From: Myoxocephalus aenaeus
Taxonomy: Eukaryota; Chordata; Actinopteri; Perciformes; Cottidae
DNA length: 64,000 bases
Direction of reading: 5' to 3'
Assembly: GCA_038501785.1 (NCBI GenBank)
Contig: JBAMJR010000051.1
Span: forward strand, 972,501 to 1,036,500
A model generated the notes under the pieces. That model saw only the letters and a list, made by a program, of their open reading frames with translations. It was not told where the DNA came from and ran no database searches. The number at the start of each line of letters is the position of its first letter. The stretch's first letter is position 1. Made by a program: the position numbers and the translations under genes. Positions 49,233 through 61,159 of the stretch are shown in pieces.

Positions 49233-49420
49233 CACTTCCCCCACATTTACTCCCAAAAAAATAAATAATTTTAGCAGTTTTCCCTTCTCTCGGCCGCAAT
49301 GAGTGAGTTGTACGTGGCTAACATTCATCATCATTTCCCTGCGAACAAATTCCTGTGAGCTCACATTTCGTGCTTTATTGCTGGTGTCGAATTAAGAGTG
49401 AATTTCTTTTACTCATCACA

Positions 49421-49760
49421 AATTAAGGCAATTAAAATGTTAATTATTACAAGTAGAAAAGGGACAAAGGAATTCAAATAAATTGATGTATTGACGTTTT
49501 TTTAATTAATTCATTCGGGTTCCTACTGTGTTGGATAATTATGCTTAAGTGTTTAATTACATATTTTGATGGGATCCTCAATTACTCTGGCTTAATAAAA
49601 TATCATTAGCCTGTCTCCCAGGTTCTAAGCTGCGGAGACATACAGCATTAGTCGATGTATTTAAATAAAATATTAGATCACAGGCTGGTTGGGATATGTG
49701 GCAGATCTCCAGGCCTCAATCTCCACTAAATCTCTGTTAACCTGAAAGCCACTCCTCACA
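49421..49760. promoter_or_regulatory. Candidate enhancer: TAATTA-dense non-coding block
   Basis: Four TAATTA cores (49441-49446, 49502-49509 as TTAATTAA, 49536-49541, 49554-49559) fall within 120 bp, with more ATTA cores on both sides, in sequence that is unique and not a microsatellite. TAATTA is the binding core of PRD- and HOX-type homeodomains. That it is an enhancer is inference. Confidence 0.35.
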
Positions 49761-51334
49761 TCAAAGTTTGACACAGCAGCAAACAAACAGTGTTAAATTT
49801 ACATATTAATTAGTGGCAGGCTATCAGCACGGGTGATGAATTCCAATGTGTGGCCCTTTGCTGTGGCTTAGCAGCGATCCACAGCCACAGTGCCGCCTTG
49901 CGGGAGGCTCAGCACTCAACCCAGCAGAACAATGAGAAATTACCTAGACCCAAAGGCCAACCAGTCCCTCCCCATCACAGACGCGATAGGTTTTATTACA
50001 CGGTGAGAGTAAATATTCAATATCCTTCCACCGACTGGGTGTCTTACAAATCAATTTGCCGTGTCACGACATCAACTGCAAAATATGCAAAGCACAGATA
50101 AGTACCTAGTTGTCACCCATCCAGTGTTGCTCAGTCAACCTCCTCTGTCAAAATGCACATAAGGAACGATAGCTGCCATCTGGTTGCTGTATGAAATGAT
50201 CTTGTTTAAATCCTCTAAAGGTTATTGCAGTTATGCAAGTGAGCTGTCAGTTGTTCAGCTCTGTGTTAGAGAACATGTTTCCACTCTGAATTCTGTAGGC
50301 TTTACCATCTCAACATGCATTTTTTTAATTTTTTTTAATGTGTTTTACATCTTCTTGCAAGGAACAATGATCCTTGGCAATGGCTCAGGGGCAGGATCCT
50401 ATAATTAGAACACAGTTCAGTTGGTTAGCAGGTAATTTACCTTTAGGGGGAGAAGTCTAATTATTGTCTTTGAAAAGCTAATTTAGCGTCAAACACTTCA
50501 GGTGTCTTTTCCCCTCTCTTCAGCAAAGGGAAAGGTATCCTGGAGCACTGTGGGATCTGAGCCATCTCTTGTGCCTGGTGCTTTTACGGTTTTATGTTTA
50601 CATGGCTGATTCTTAAAAAAAGAAATTAGAAGCTATAAAAGAAGGGCAAAGCATCTTCTCTCCCTTTTGTTTTCTTCCGCAGGTGTGTGGGGCTTTCTTC
50701 TCTTTAAGGGAAGGCACCACTCCTTGACCCGCTGATAAATGCTCTAAACAGGCGGATCTGTTTTCAGGCAGATGGTGTTTGTGAGTGACACCGGTTCCCA
50801 GCAGAAGCAGGCCCAGGGAAACGATCACAGTGGAGTCTCTGTAGAGCAAACCAGCCTGGTTACCTGGCGGCATATGCTCAGCTGTGGCCTACACCTGCTG
50901 AAGGATGGCGTTTACACCACAGTCCCTGGACTCCGCCTCTGATGCGGCTGTTAATCACAGATCACCACTCATTCAGGCACTCTTTTCAAAACCAGAAAAT
51001 AACTGAGTAGCAGGGTGGTTCCTTACTTGAATTTAACATAGTGCTTTTTTTGTTTGTCAGAAATGCAATTCTGTTTTCTGTTGGTGCAGTTATTGCAACC
51101 TTTAGGAGGTTGTGAAAGCTGTTACTCTCCAGTGGAATAAAAAGATCCAAGAATTTAGACACCACCTGTGTTCTTCTGACAACATCCATGGAAAACTACT
51201 GTTCCAGTGCTGATGAAACGTGAAACACAAACCGATTTTAAGCAGGTTTTATAGTATATTCACATCTACAAAGTGTCAATATAAAGATGACACAAAAAAG
51301 TCGGCATTATGAAAAATTGTATATTCTGGTTTTG
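49761..51334. other. Gene desert, no gene seen
   Basis: Unique sequence. The part at 50640-50960 is more GC-balanced than its surroundings and lacks repeats, so it is another candidate conserved element. Minus-strand frame 50613-50873 has no recognised similarity. Confidence 0.45.
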
Positions 51335-51770
51335 ATGGACGCTATTGTCTCACAATGCATTGCACAAAGGAAATGGAGGCCGCAGGTCTGAAAAGTGAAG
51401 TCAAACTTGCATTCTCTCTACTGGCCATCAGGGGGCGACTCCTCTGGTTGCAAAAATAAGTTTTATTGTATAGAAGTTTGTGAGACAATGACACTACTTC
51501 TCACTTGATTTATTACCTCTAAAAACGTTGTAAACATGAGTTCATGATCTCAATCGCAAGTTTCAAGTCTTCTTCAATCCAGCATGATGTTCATTTAGTA
51601 AATCATTTAGGGCGGGCCTACCTTGTGATTGACAGGCAACTACCTTGGCGTTGTCCAGGAGTTCTGTTTTTGTTTTACAAGTTTAAACCTTTCGGGAGTG
51701 TGTTTTCAGTTCATAAAAGTAAATTGTAACATTTTGGTCGCCTGAAAATGTCTTACTCAGTGTTTGGTTC
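51335..51770. repeat. Teleost interspersed repeat (CATCAGGGGGCGACTCCTCT family)
   Basis: The phrases TACTGGCCATCAGGGGGCGA, CTCCTCTGGTTGCAAAAATA, ACTACTTCTCACTTGATTTA, CTTCAATCCAGCATGATGTT and TTGTGATTGACAGGCAACTA occur in the order of a dispersed fish element that I recognise. There is no coding capacity, and the boundaries are approximate. Confidence 0.7.
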
Positions 51771-52792
51771 CAAAAAAAAACATACATTCTTTTTATGTGT
51801 GAATTTACAGATATCTCAAACTAAATGCGAATATGAAGCACAGACTCTTTCCCCTTTGGCTCTGGGACTGTTTATCCCGGAGTGCTAGGACATTTCGGCC
51901 ACACCAGCAGGGACTGAAGGACAACAGTGTCCACAGCCACAGGGATCAGTAACAGGTCCACTGCTGAAATATGTGCAGAGTGTCAATAGTCTGGAGCTCC
52001 TCTGTCCAACTGGAAGCCATTGAGCTGCTAAAACAGAGCTGGTGATTGGGACACGGTCGCCCCAGTCAGTGCCAATTCAGATGTCTTAGCAACCCTGGGC
52101 ACGGCGGCTTGATCTGCCTTGCTGTCATTGATTCACAAGACTTCCAGCTGGAGCAAAGATCCTCATTGAAGCGTAAGATGGAAACCTCTCCATCTTGGCA
52201 CGTCTTGGCTGGCTCAATCCCCTGCAGGCCATTAGGGATAGAATATGTTGTTTTCTATTTTTTCCCTCCAGAAGAAAAATACAGTCTGTCTTCATGCTAT
52301 AACAGCCATTACTTAATTGTGCCGGATTTTCCGAGCAGAGTGTTGCTTTAATTAAGCAGCTAATTGCAATGTAGCTCTTGATTAGCTTTGGGGGATGGGA
52401 ATGTTCAGACAGGCTGATATGTTGTGCACACTTCAGAATCATTTACAGAAATTGAAGCTAATTTCGCTCTCTGTCTAGTGCTGTATTAATTTAATTTGGG
52501 TTGCTTTTAGCTCATTAACACTTCTAATTAATACGTTGACATCACTATTAAGATGTCTCTTTGAAATTGGTGTCTCCTGATAATCAGGATGGAAGAGGCT
52601 GACGGATGGAGTGAGAAGCTGACTGGGGAAAACGCAGAAACTCCTTCAGACTGAAGGGGAGGACGGCCCCGTCCTCATTTATAAACCTCTAATATTGTAT
52701 CACAGTGGACACTAATAAGAGCCTGTGGCAGGTGACTAAATTGGAAATGAAAGCAACGCTGATTGTTTTAAAATTTGATTGGGGTTATTCTC
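51771..52792. promoter_or_regulatory. Non-coding block with a candidate enhancer at 52330-52580
   Basis: Unique sequence with TTAATTAA at 52348-52355, a TAATTG just after it, and TAATTAA at 52525-52531, interleaved with other ATTA cores over about 200 bp. No coding exon. The enhancer role is inferred from motif density only. Confidence 0.35.
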
Positions 52793-52849
52793 TGTGTGTG
52801 TGTGTGTGTGTGTGCGTCCGCGTGTTTGTGCATGCATGTGTGTGTGTGA
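52793..52849 (+). repeat. Imperfect (GT)n microsatellite
   Basis: GT units interrupted by CGTCCGC and CATGCA steps. Confidence 0.85.
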
Positions 52850-54656
52850 TGCTCTAGGGAGTTGGGGGCGGAGGTGCATCAGGGCCAGATGCCATACACA
52901 GCTGAAGAGCACGCCTGAGTAACTTTGTGTTTGGGTTTGTCATTTTAATGAGCAGAATTTAGTGACTATGGACTGGTAACGCTGCGTGAGAAGCCCCATT
53001 ACATTACCATCACTTTAACCAACCTCCCCTGACTAGTACACATTATGTGCTGTGATTTTTTTTCTTTTCTTGTGTAATTTCAGAAATTAAACAAAGTGAA
53101 ATTGTATAAATATATAAAATTATCTTAGCCATTTTTTAAATCCAAAATGATATGCAGCCTCTTTACCCATTGAACTGTAGCTGAATTATTGGAACCTTTA
53201 AGATCTAGTTAAAAACCACGCTGTTTTTCTTTTCTCCACATGACAACCACACTCATTCATGTGCCCGAACGCCTCTCTGATTGACTTTCTCTCACGTTGT
53301 CTTCTATTAGGGGTCCATAAGTTGAGAAATAAGCATTGATTTGGAAAGGATTCAGTTATTTGGCATGACGATCAATAGGGGACCTTGTTTTCCTGTGAAG
53401 TGCTTTCTATGCTGAGTATTCCTGAGGACAGGCCACGCTGTAGGAAAGCCTTCTGTTTAGCACTTCATTAAAACTGCCTCTAATAGGAGCCACCGGGGAG
53501 ATGCTCCCTGCATCGTGTGTAAAAGCGATCAACATCTGCATCAATTAACCCCTTCGTCCCCACGGGGCCCATTAGAAAAAGGAACACCCTTTCAAGCTGC
53601 ATATGGTTTTAGCTCACAATGGAGAGTGAACAAATATAATTGCCTGTTTGCTTTAACACTTTTTTTTTGTGCTTGTTTTTGTGTATTTGAAGAATATGTC
53701 CATCTAATGTTTCTCCAAATTAGACAAAGGCGATATAGATTTGGAGGAGAATGAAGAGTCACAGGAGATACGGCTCACGGCCTCAAGTGATGAACTAAAT
53801 AAAGAACAATGGAAACAAGTTGAGTAAATGGATATACACAACTTAAAGTAAAGCTCATTATTGTTGGAGACAGATGTATTTAACTTTTAGTTAAAATAAT
53901 AATAATTAATTATAATAAGTCAGTCAGACACATTAACTATCGGCCAGACTTCCAGCTGTACTATAAGAGGCATGCAGTTCAGATCCTCTTTTCTTTCCTC
54001 GATCAACAGACAGGTCCAATTAGAGCGACGACACGAGCAGCAACAACAGTGTGGACACCTGAAATCACTATCGGCAAGATGTAAGAGGAGCATTTATTGG
54101 TAAGAGTTTTACAGACAAAGTTGCTAATCTTAAAAGAAAGTTAAAAAAAAAACAGTTCTATATCGCTTGATGAATTCTCTTTTATTTTTTGTAGATCAAT
54201 ACTAATAATGTTTCTATATCTGAAGAATAAACTTATATTTTTTTAACTACATTTATTGAATTGCTGAAACTCGTTCACATTTTGAGCCATGATCGTCTAC
54301 GCAACAGATATTAATAAAGCATTTTTTTTTCCACACAGGATAGGAAGTTATAACCATTTCAATGAGGACTTCATATGGCACTGGATCATTTGGGAGAGAA
54401 CATTTGCTTAATTAGACAGAACTTGTTTAATTTTGAGCGCAATGCAATATCATGTTTAAATTGGGAGTGATTCTTTGCAGTACGATAAGTGTCACTATAC
54501 TGGAGTCAGCCTTGCAGTGTATCCGTGTGATTAAACTGAATGAAAATATATTTTTTAATACAACTAATATAGTTAACTGCACCACAAATGAGTGCTACAA
54601 AGAGCAAACAGCTAATATTCTAAATTGTAATTTTTGCAATTATAATGTAGATAATA

Positions 54657-54657
<1 letters not shown>
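52850..54657. other. Gene desert, no gene seen
   Basis: AT-rich unique DNA with short frames only and nothing recognisable. Confidence 0.6.
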
Positions 54658-54742
<85 letters not shown>

Positions 54743-54763
54743 GTATATATATATATATATATA
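54658..54763. repeat. (AT)n microsatellite with ACGT interruptions
   Basis: About 106 bp of AT repeats containing two spaced ACGT steps and one ACAT step. It is self-complementary. Confidence 0.92.
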
Positions 54764-57374
54764 ATATTATTTTAAATAATTAATCTGAGAAAATAAGAAT
54801 CAGGAAGCTTCTCCCGTCACCTGTCCACACGAGTTTATCTCTCAGTAAACAACGACAGCTGAGCCCTGACACATTTAACAAACCCCAAACCAAATCAAGA
54901 GTAATAAAATCACTCATTTTGGTTAATGAGCATATTAACAGCAGAGGTAGTGTTTAAGCACAAACAAGAACAACAACATTAATAATTGCAACTCTCTAGT
55001 GCCTGGCTGATGTAAGCTTTAATAATTAACAAGTCTTTGTCTTATCCCCTCGAGGCGGCGCTCCTATTATCCAACTAAGTTACAAACGAGTAATTACGCT
55101 GTCACTGAATGGTCACAACTGTTTACCTCAGAATATCCCCTGGACCACATTTAATACCTACTTTCAATCTACACACATCCAGCTTACCTGACAGATGCCT
55201 CAGTTAAAGGCAAGGCATGGCATTTCAACTTATTTATTCACTTTTTCTCCTCTCATTAGAGGATTACTCCTCTTACCTCCTGTGTTTACATATTAGTGCT
55301 AATCCAATTGAGTCAACAAGGGCACTTAGAGCAGGCTATGAACTGAGTCTGAGGGACTTAAAACGGGAGGGGAGGGGATATTAATTTACTTCTTCAAATT
55401 TTAGGCTTCCAGGGAAAATAGTTTTGAACATCTGCTATGACAAATGAAGCATTGCGAGAGCGCCTGTTGTCAGTAAGAGACCGAGCTGCCTGCTGTTGGA
55501 TTAAACAGTCGGCCTGTAGAGGGAGCCCCTGGTTATGCGTCTATGTAGTTCATAAACAGACTCATAACCAGGAATAACCTGGCGCTACTGTATAATGCAA
55601 ACAACAAAGTGTATATTTTTGTGGATTTTATTTTTAACAGGCCTTGGGGAAACATACAGTAAATGTATTATGTCTGAGATCTCTTTCTGTTTTCTACTAA
55701 AACACACAACAAGGGACGAGATGTTAGCACAGTGTTCAGATTTTTATACAAGTGATTAGAATAGGAAATGTGTTCGGTTTAAGTTTAGTCCGGGATTTGA
55801 TGTAAGCGCAGCACTTTCTGGTTAATGAGGATTCAGATCCCTGGGCTCTCCCCGGCTTCTCCCTCTCTCCACCATCATCTCCATAACATCAGTCATGATC
55901 TTTGACCTGAGGGCCATACCCGTGTCAGCTCAAACTAATTAGCCTTTGATCGCTGGTGACTACACACAACACGAGGCACACCAGAGAGGTGTTTTTTGTA
56001 TTCATTTTTTTATACCATGGGATCTGGTTGCTACACTGGTGTAAAGCACACAACATGCTGTTGTGGAGATAAGGCATCTTTTTAACTAGCTAAATACACA
56101 TATAAATGATTTAATGTTCCAGCTTCAGGTATCAGTCACATGAGTGTGTGTTAAACACCATGCAAGGTCTAATATAGAAAAATAGCCTCTTATTATGCGG
56201 AAGTCAATTAATTTGTTTTGCACTGTATCGGCTCATTATGGAGCCTGTATTTGTTTGGTTGAACCATTTATCTTCCCTTAATTAGTTATAGATCAATAAA
56301 GCAATTGATTTTTCAGTATGCTGAGAGATTCAGTTGAGGAGTCAACGCATGAAAAATGCAATACCCGACCATTACATGCAGACAGAAACATGACTCTTCA
56401 GATTTCCCTGTAGACTTTGCACAGTCAGCCATTATGTCTGTCAAAAATACCTTATTGTTTACTGATTGCGGGGGAACAGGGGCAATTAAAAATGCAAACA
56501 GTGTCCTAACATTCCATCTGTGTTTGGAAAAGCAGAAACAAATCTGAGTTTAATCGGGTTTGTGAGCATTAATGATCTCTGTTGGCTTCAAGGAGCACAG
56601 CAGTAGTTCACGTCCGTAGAGGACACAGGATGACATGTTGTGTTTTGTCAAAGGTTTTTTTCCCCGGCATTTTTATCATTAATCATTAGGCTGTTCCTCT
56701 TTCTCCGGGGCTCAGAGATGATGGCAGCTAATTAAGTAGTGGCTGGTGTCAAGTATGCTAAGAGACCATGTTAGGCGGACCGTTGCTCTCTCAAACCACC
56801 GACTTAAAAGGCATTTGTTCTCTTACCCACCCAATAAACTTCTTTTTTTTATTTTGTGCACCTATTTCTTTGAAATGTGGCAATCTACATTTCCTCTTTC
56901 CAAATTCTCCTGCTGCAAAATAAAGAGAGTTAAATTATACAGCATGAAGGGGTTCAAACACGCAGGCATGCAAAATGGTTTGGCTTTGTTCACAGTAAGC
57001 TGGTGGAAGACACAATTTGGCAGTATGAGTTGAGGCATTTCAAGTGTGGAGGGAAAAGAGTCAGAACATTAGTGTCATAGCAAAATGAATAGGCTTTTAT
57101 TTTTTTATTTTTTTAAGAAGTTGAGCTGCTAATGTTTGTATTTTTTATTTTGGCACTATACTGAAATGGCTGCAAAGTGTAATTGCTTTTTTTATTTTTT
57201 TTAAATTTGCAAGAACATTGCGTGAGAGGGCTTTATGTGTGGTAGAACCAAGCTAGTAAAGTAACACCCATTAAAACCTAATTTGCACCTTTAGGCAGTT
57301 CATTAATATAGTGAATGGTAGAATCACACCAATATAGTCTGTCCTCACCTTAGGGCACCATCTCTATTCATCAA
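54764..57374. other. Gene desert, no gene seen
   Basis: Unique AT-rich DNA. The stretch at 54880-55330 has several ATTA and TAATTA-like cores and non-repetitive texture. Frames 56356-56547 and 56746-57033 on + have no recognised similarity. Confidence 0.5.
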
Positions 57375-57393
57375 AACACACACACACACACAT
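57375..57393 (+). repeat. Short (AC)n microsatellite
   Basis: About nine AC units. Confidence 0.85.
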
Positions 57394-57915
57394 TTCTCAT
57401 TTTCACTAACATTAGTCACCATTGCTGAGCTAAGGAGCCGTGCTGGTGAGACAATGGACGCATGTGTGTAATGCCCTCCAGTCGCCGTCAGCCACCCTGA
57501 AGGCCTGTCCAATGTCATTATTTATAATTTAGATGCTAAACAAGGGTTGATGTGATCTGTGTCTTAAGCAGTGACACATTCAACACTTTTTACAACATGA
57601 ATTCCTGCCAGTGTTCACTCCACCTGCCAAGAGATGACATGAAGAGAATAGAAACATTTAGGATGCAGCCTCGCCATTATTGTCACTTTATCAACATGCT
57701 TCAGGCATATCATAATTTTTTGAATGGTTGACATTATCATTTGACTTAAATATCTGTTTCAGGGTGGTTATCACTTGAGTAATTGCCAGAGGCATGCAGT
57801 GATCCAATCAATCAGCATGACTGAACTTCATACACTTCAGTGTTCTTAACTCTCAAACGCAGGCTTTCTCTACAATGAAGGCCTCACAGAAACAAAGACA
57901 ACTTGTACACACACG

Positions 57916-57946
<31 letters not shown>
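57916..57946 (+). repeat. (CA)n microsatellite
   Basis: About fifteen CA units, preceded by a short ACACACGG stretch. Confidence 0.88.
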
Positions 57947-57947
<1 letters not shown>

Positions 57948-60900
57948 CCCCTGAGGCCAGACCACAATGGCTGCAGTTCTGCTCCCGACCAGCAGATCAC
58001 CGATTCTCTGTCTTTTCCCCCAATGGACCTCTCTGTCTGGGTTCTCCATGAATTTCCCTTTCTTTTCATCACTCTCTGATGTCCAGCTGCTCCTGTCAAC
58101 ACCTTTTTACACCAAGCAATTCATTGCAACATACTGGCAGCTGAGACCCCTGTGATGAACTTCAATCTGCCGTTTGCAGAGGGGGCTTCACCCTGAGTCG
58201 GGCTAATCAAGGGAAACACCCCCTTCCAAGAGGGAGGGTGTCTACAGACAGATTGAGCCCAAGTTACCCCGTAATTACCCTGCCACTGCCCCTCTGCTGC
58301 AAGCTGCTGCATCTGAACCCAGTCGGCAGAGGAACAGACACTTTGGTGATTACTTTCCAATCTGTTAAACAGTGAACAACAACCAGTGTGCTTCCATTAC
58401 GCTCATAAACCACAACTTTTTTCTCTCCCTGAAAACATTTTTTAAGGGTTCAGAGCGCCAGGCATTTTGTTATGCTTCCTACGGTAACACAGCGCAAATG
58501 TCTCTTGCCGCGGGTTTCGATTATTTCCAACTTGGTAGAGTCCCTGGGGGGAAGTTCTCGGGGCTTTCTGAATTTTATTAAAGCCTCTACAGCTGATTAC
58601 TTGGAGTGAGGGGCACAGGTTGGTGCATTTTAGGAGTGGAGTGGAGGCCTGACAGGGTCATGTTTAACATGTCCACAGGCAATCAATTCACCTTAACCCC
58701 TCCTGGTACTCCAGCCCTCTCCACCTAAGCTGTCCTTAATAACCAGGCAATGGCGAATTACTGATAAGGCACTGGGGTCTCTGACCTATATATCCCTCCC
58801 TGTATGTATTGGAAAAATCCACCCCTGAAAGAAATGTACATTTATAATGCATAGAAATAGTGAAATTAAACAATCCCACATTAAAGGGCTGTGAAATTCC
58901 CTTTATTCTTCAGTTTGCTGTACATGGGAGGATGTGTTTGGTGTTAACTGGGCGAGGCATTGGGCCAAATTGTCTAGATGGAAATATGTCAGGCACATGC
59001 AGCACATGAAGGGTTGAGTGAAAAAACCCTAGTCAAACACAGAATAAAACATAACATGAAAACAGCAGTGTCCAGATTCTGTTATATGTTAAAATGCTGC
59101 TTTTTCTGCAGGTAGTTTATGGTCAGTGTTTTGTAAATATTTTTAAATGCTTTATTATGAAGTGAACAAAGCTACATAATATTGCCATGCAGAGAGATAA
59201 TAATAAAAAATAAAAAAAGTAATTATATTTTTTGGGCTTGTGTTTTGGCCTGCATCATTAAATGTGTCAGGTATGAATACAGGTGATCAGCATCAATGAG
59301 AGCACCAACAGCATATTGTTCCTTCAGTACATTTACCAACTTTGCTTGTGGTCAATAAGACTAAACTAAATTATATTTAAAATAACACAGATTTATTGTA
59401 ATAGTTTAGTTTGGTCTGGCTCATTTTACTCTGGAAATCTTCTATAGCTCAGTGGTTACACTGCATTTCTCTTACATGTCAGTGACCTCTGTGTAAGTTT
59501 GTACTTAACAAGCATGCAGAGGGTTCTACATTTGCCCTCCTATGACAGTGACTAATTGCCCTGAGGATGCGAGCTGCTTGTTAGGCAAAGGGAAGATTCT
59601 CTTGCTCTTCACCCGGCTAAATTAATTATTTCTCCTTTTCAATTCACTCTACCTCATCTCATAAAGGTTAGAAATGATATGAGATATGAAGAATGTCTTG
59701 CTCTAATTGTATGTTGCTAATTTTCTGTGTGGGTTTGTTCCCTGTTGTGTTGTTCAGCATGGATACCTCACATACTGTGACCGTTCAGACCAATTTAATG
59801 CATAGCTGCAATTTGATAAACCATTCGTTTGCATGTAACAGTTTGACAGTATGAGAGTGTTTAATTATTCTTATTTATGAGTTGAATCATGTCTGCTTAA
59901 TTAGTTAATATGTTTATGTTACACATAGGAGAAATGTATTTTGAAAACATTTTCATTATTTGTATTTTCATTGTATTTCAAAAATAATACAAGGAACAAA
60001 ATGAAACTGGTTACTTATGAGCATTCACGCTCTTTTAGACACTTTTTTGTTTGATGACTTTTGACATATTTTTGCTCAAAATCTGTACAAGCATTTCTAT
60101 GACATAAAAGTACATGTGTAAAGTCTCATTTCAACTGTCTTACCGCCCTACTTGATGTTTTGTTGCCAGCTGTCTCGCCCTTCCCATCTCTCCAGTCAGA
60201 GGTTTGTCTTCCTGTTCTTTCAGTGAGGTACCTGTGCAGCTGTCAGGGTCGCGGCTGTTTAGGCAATTAAGAATGTTTGATGGAGGGGGTTAGTGAATCT
60301 CTAAGAACATCAATCTGGCTGGACATTGTGCTCTCACATTACCACCCTGCTGTTTTGGTATTTATGCCCACTGTTTACACAGAGCACACAGAGGGGGTCC
60401 TCCAATCAATGCCATTATCTTTGCTAATACTACTGGTGCAGGTCTACCAGACTCTCATCCCTTATTGGTCAAAATGAAGGTGTGCTGCATCACAGGAGCG
60501 CTGCACAGGTACAGCAGTTAGCATTGATCTACAGCACCCCCTGACTGTGTGTTGTGTTATATAACAGTTGGTTTTCTGCATGTTATGCGTCTTCTTCAGG
60601 ATCGCCTCCACTGTCTCAACCACTTTCCCTTGTGTTCAGCACCATTTCACCCCACCTTCCCCCAACCTTTACCGCCCCGTGCCTGTCCCTGGACAGGTTT
60701 CAGCATATAAATTTGAAAATGATTTGTCCTGCCCTCTTAATAATAGATGAGAGAGCAGAGTCAGGGTCCCTTCAATAAACTCCATCCTCGCTTTAATTAG
60801 TGAACAAAAAACACCGGGCCTGTTGAGAACTCTGGCTTTGGCTCTGTGTTAGTAATTAAAACTGAAACCACCAAAAGGAGAGGAGAGGAGAAGGCTCTAT

Positions 60901-61128
60901 TTTTAACGGGCAGGCTGTTTGGTGCCGAGTGCCCGTATAAGGTTCTGCAATAAAGAGTGATAATGAAGGTGTGAGACCTCTGGGGGCTGACTGGGCGCTC
61001 GCTACAATGGCTGCTCTCACACCAGACTGAAATACAGGGAGCAATTAGAGGAGGCAGTGCATAGACTGGCCACCAGAGATTAGTTAACACCTCAGGAGCT
61101 CCGCTTCAGGACAGGCACATGCTTGTTT

Positions 61129-61130
<2 letters not shown>
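57947..61130. other. Gene desert, no gene seen
   Basis: Mostly unique DNA. The part at 57960-58360 is GC-balanced with open frames of about 60-80 codons on both strands, but none resembles a known protein or has clear splice or start context. Confidence 0.5.

Positions 61131-61159
<29 letters not shown>
61131..61159 (+). repeat. (TC)n microsatellite
   Basis: About fourteen TC units. Confidence 0.9.

Noticed and set aside
59437..59485. tRNA-like TAGCTCAGTGGTTA phrase
   Set aside because: It resembles only an A-box. No B-box, acceptor stem or cloverleaf can be drawn, so it is not called as tRNA or SINE.
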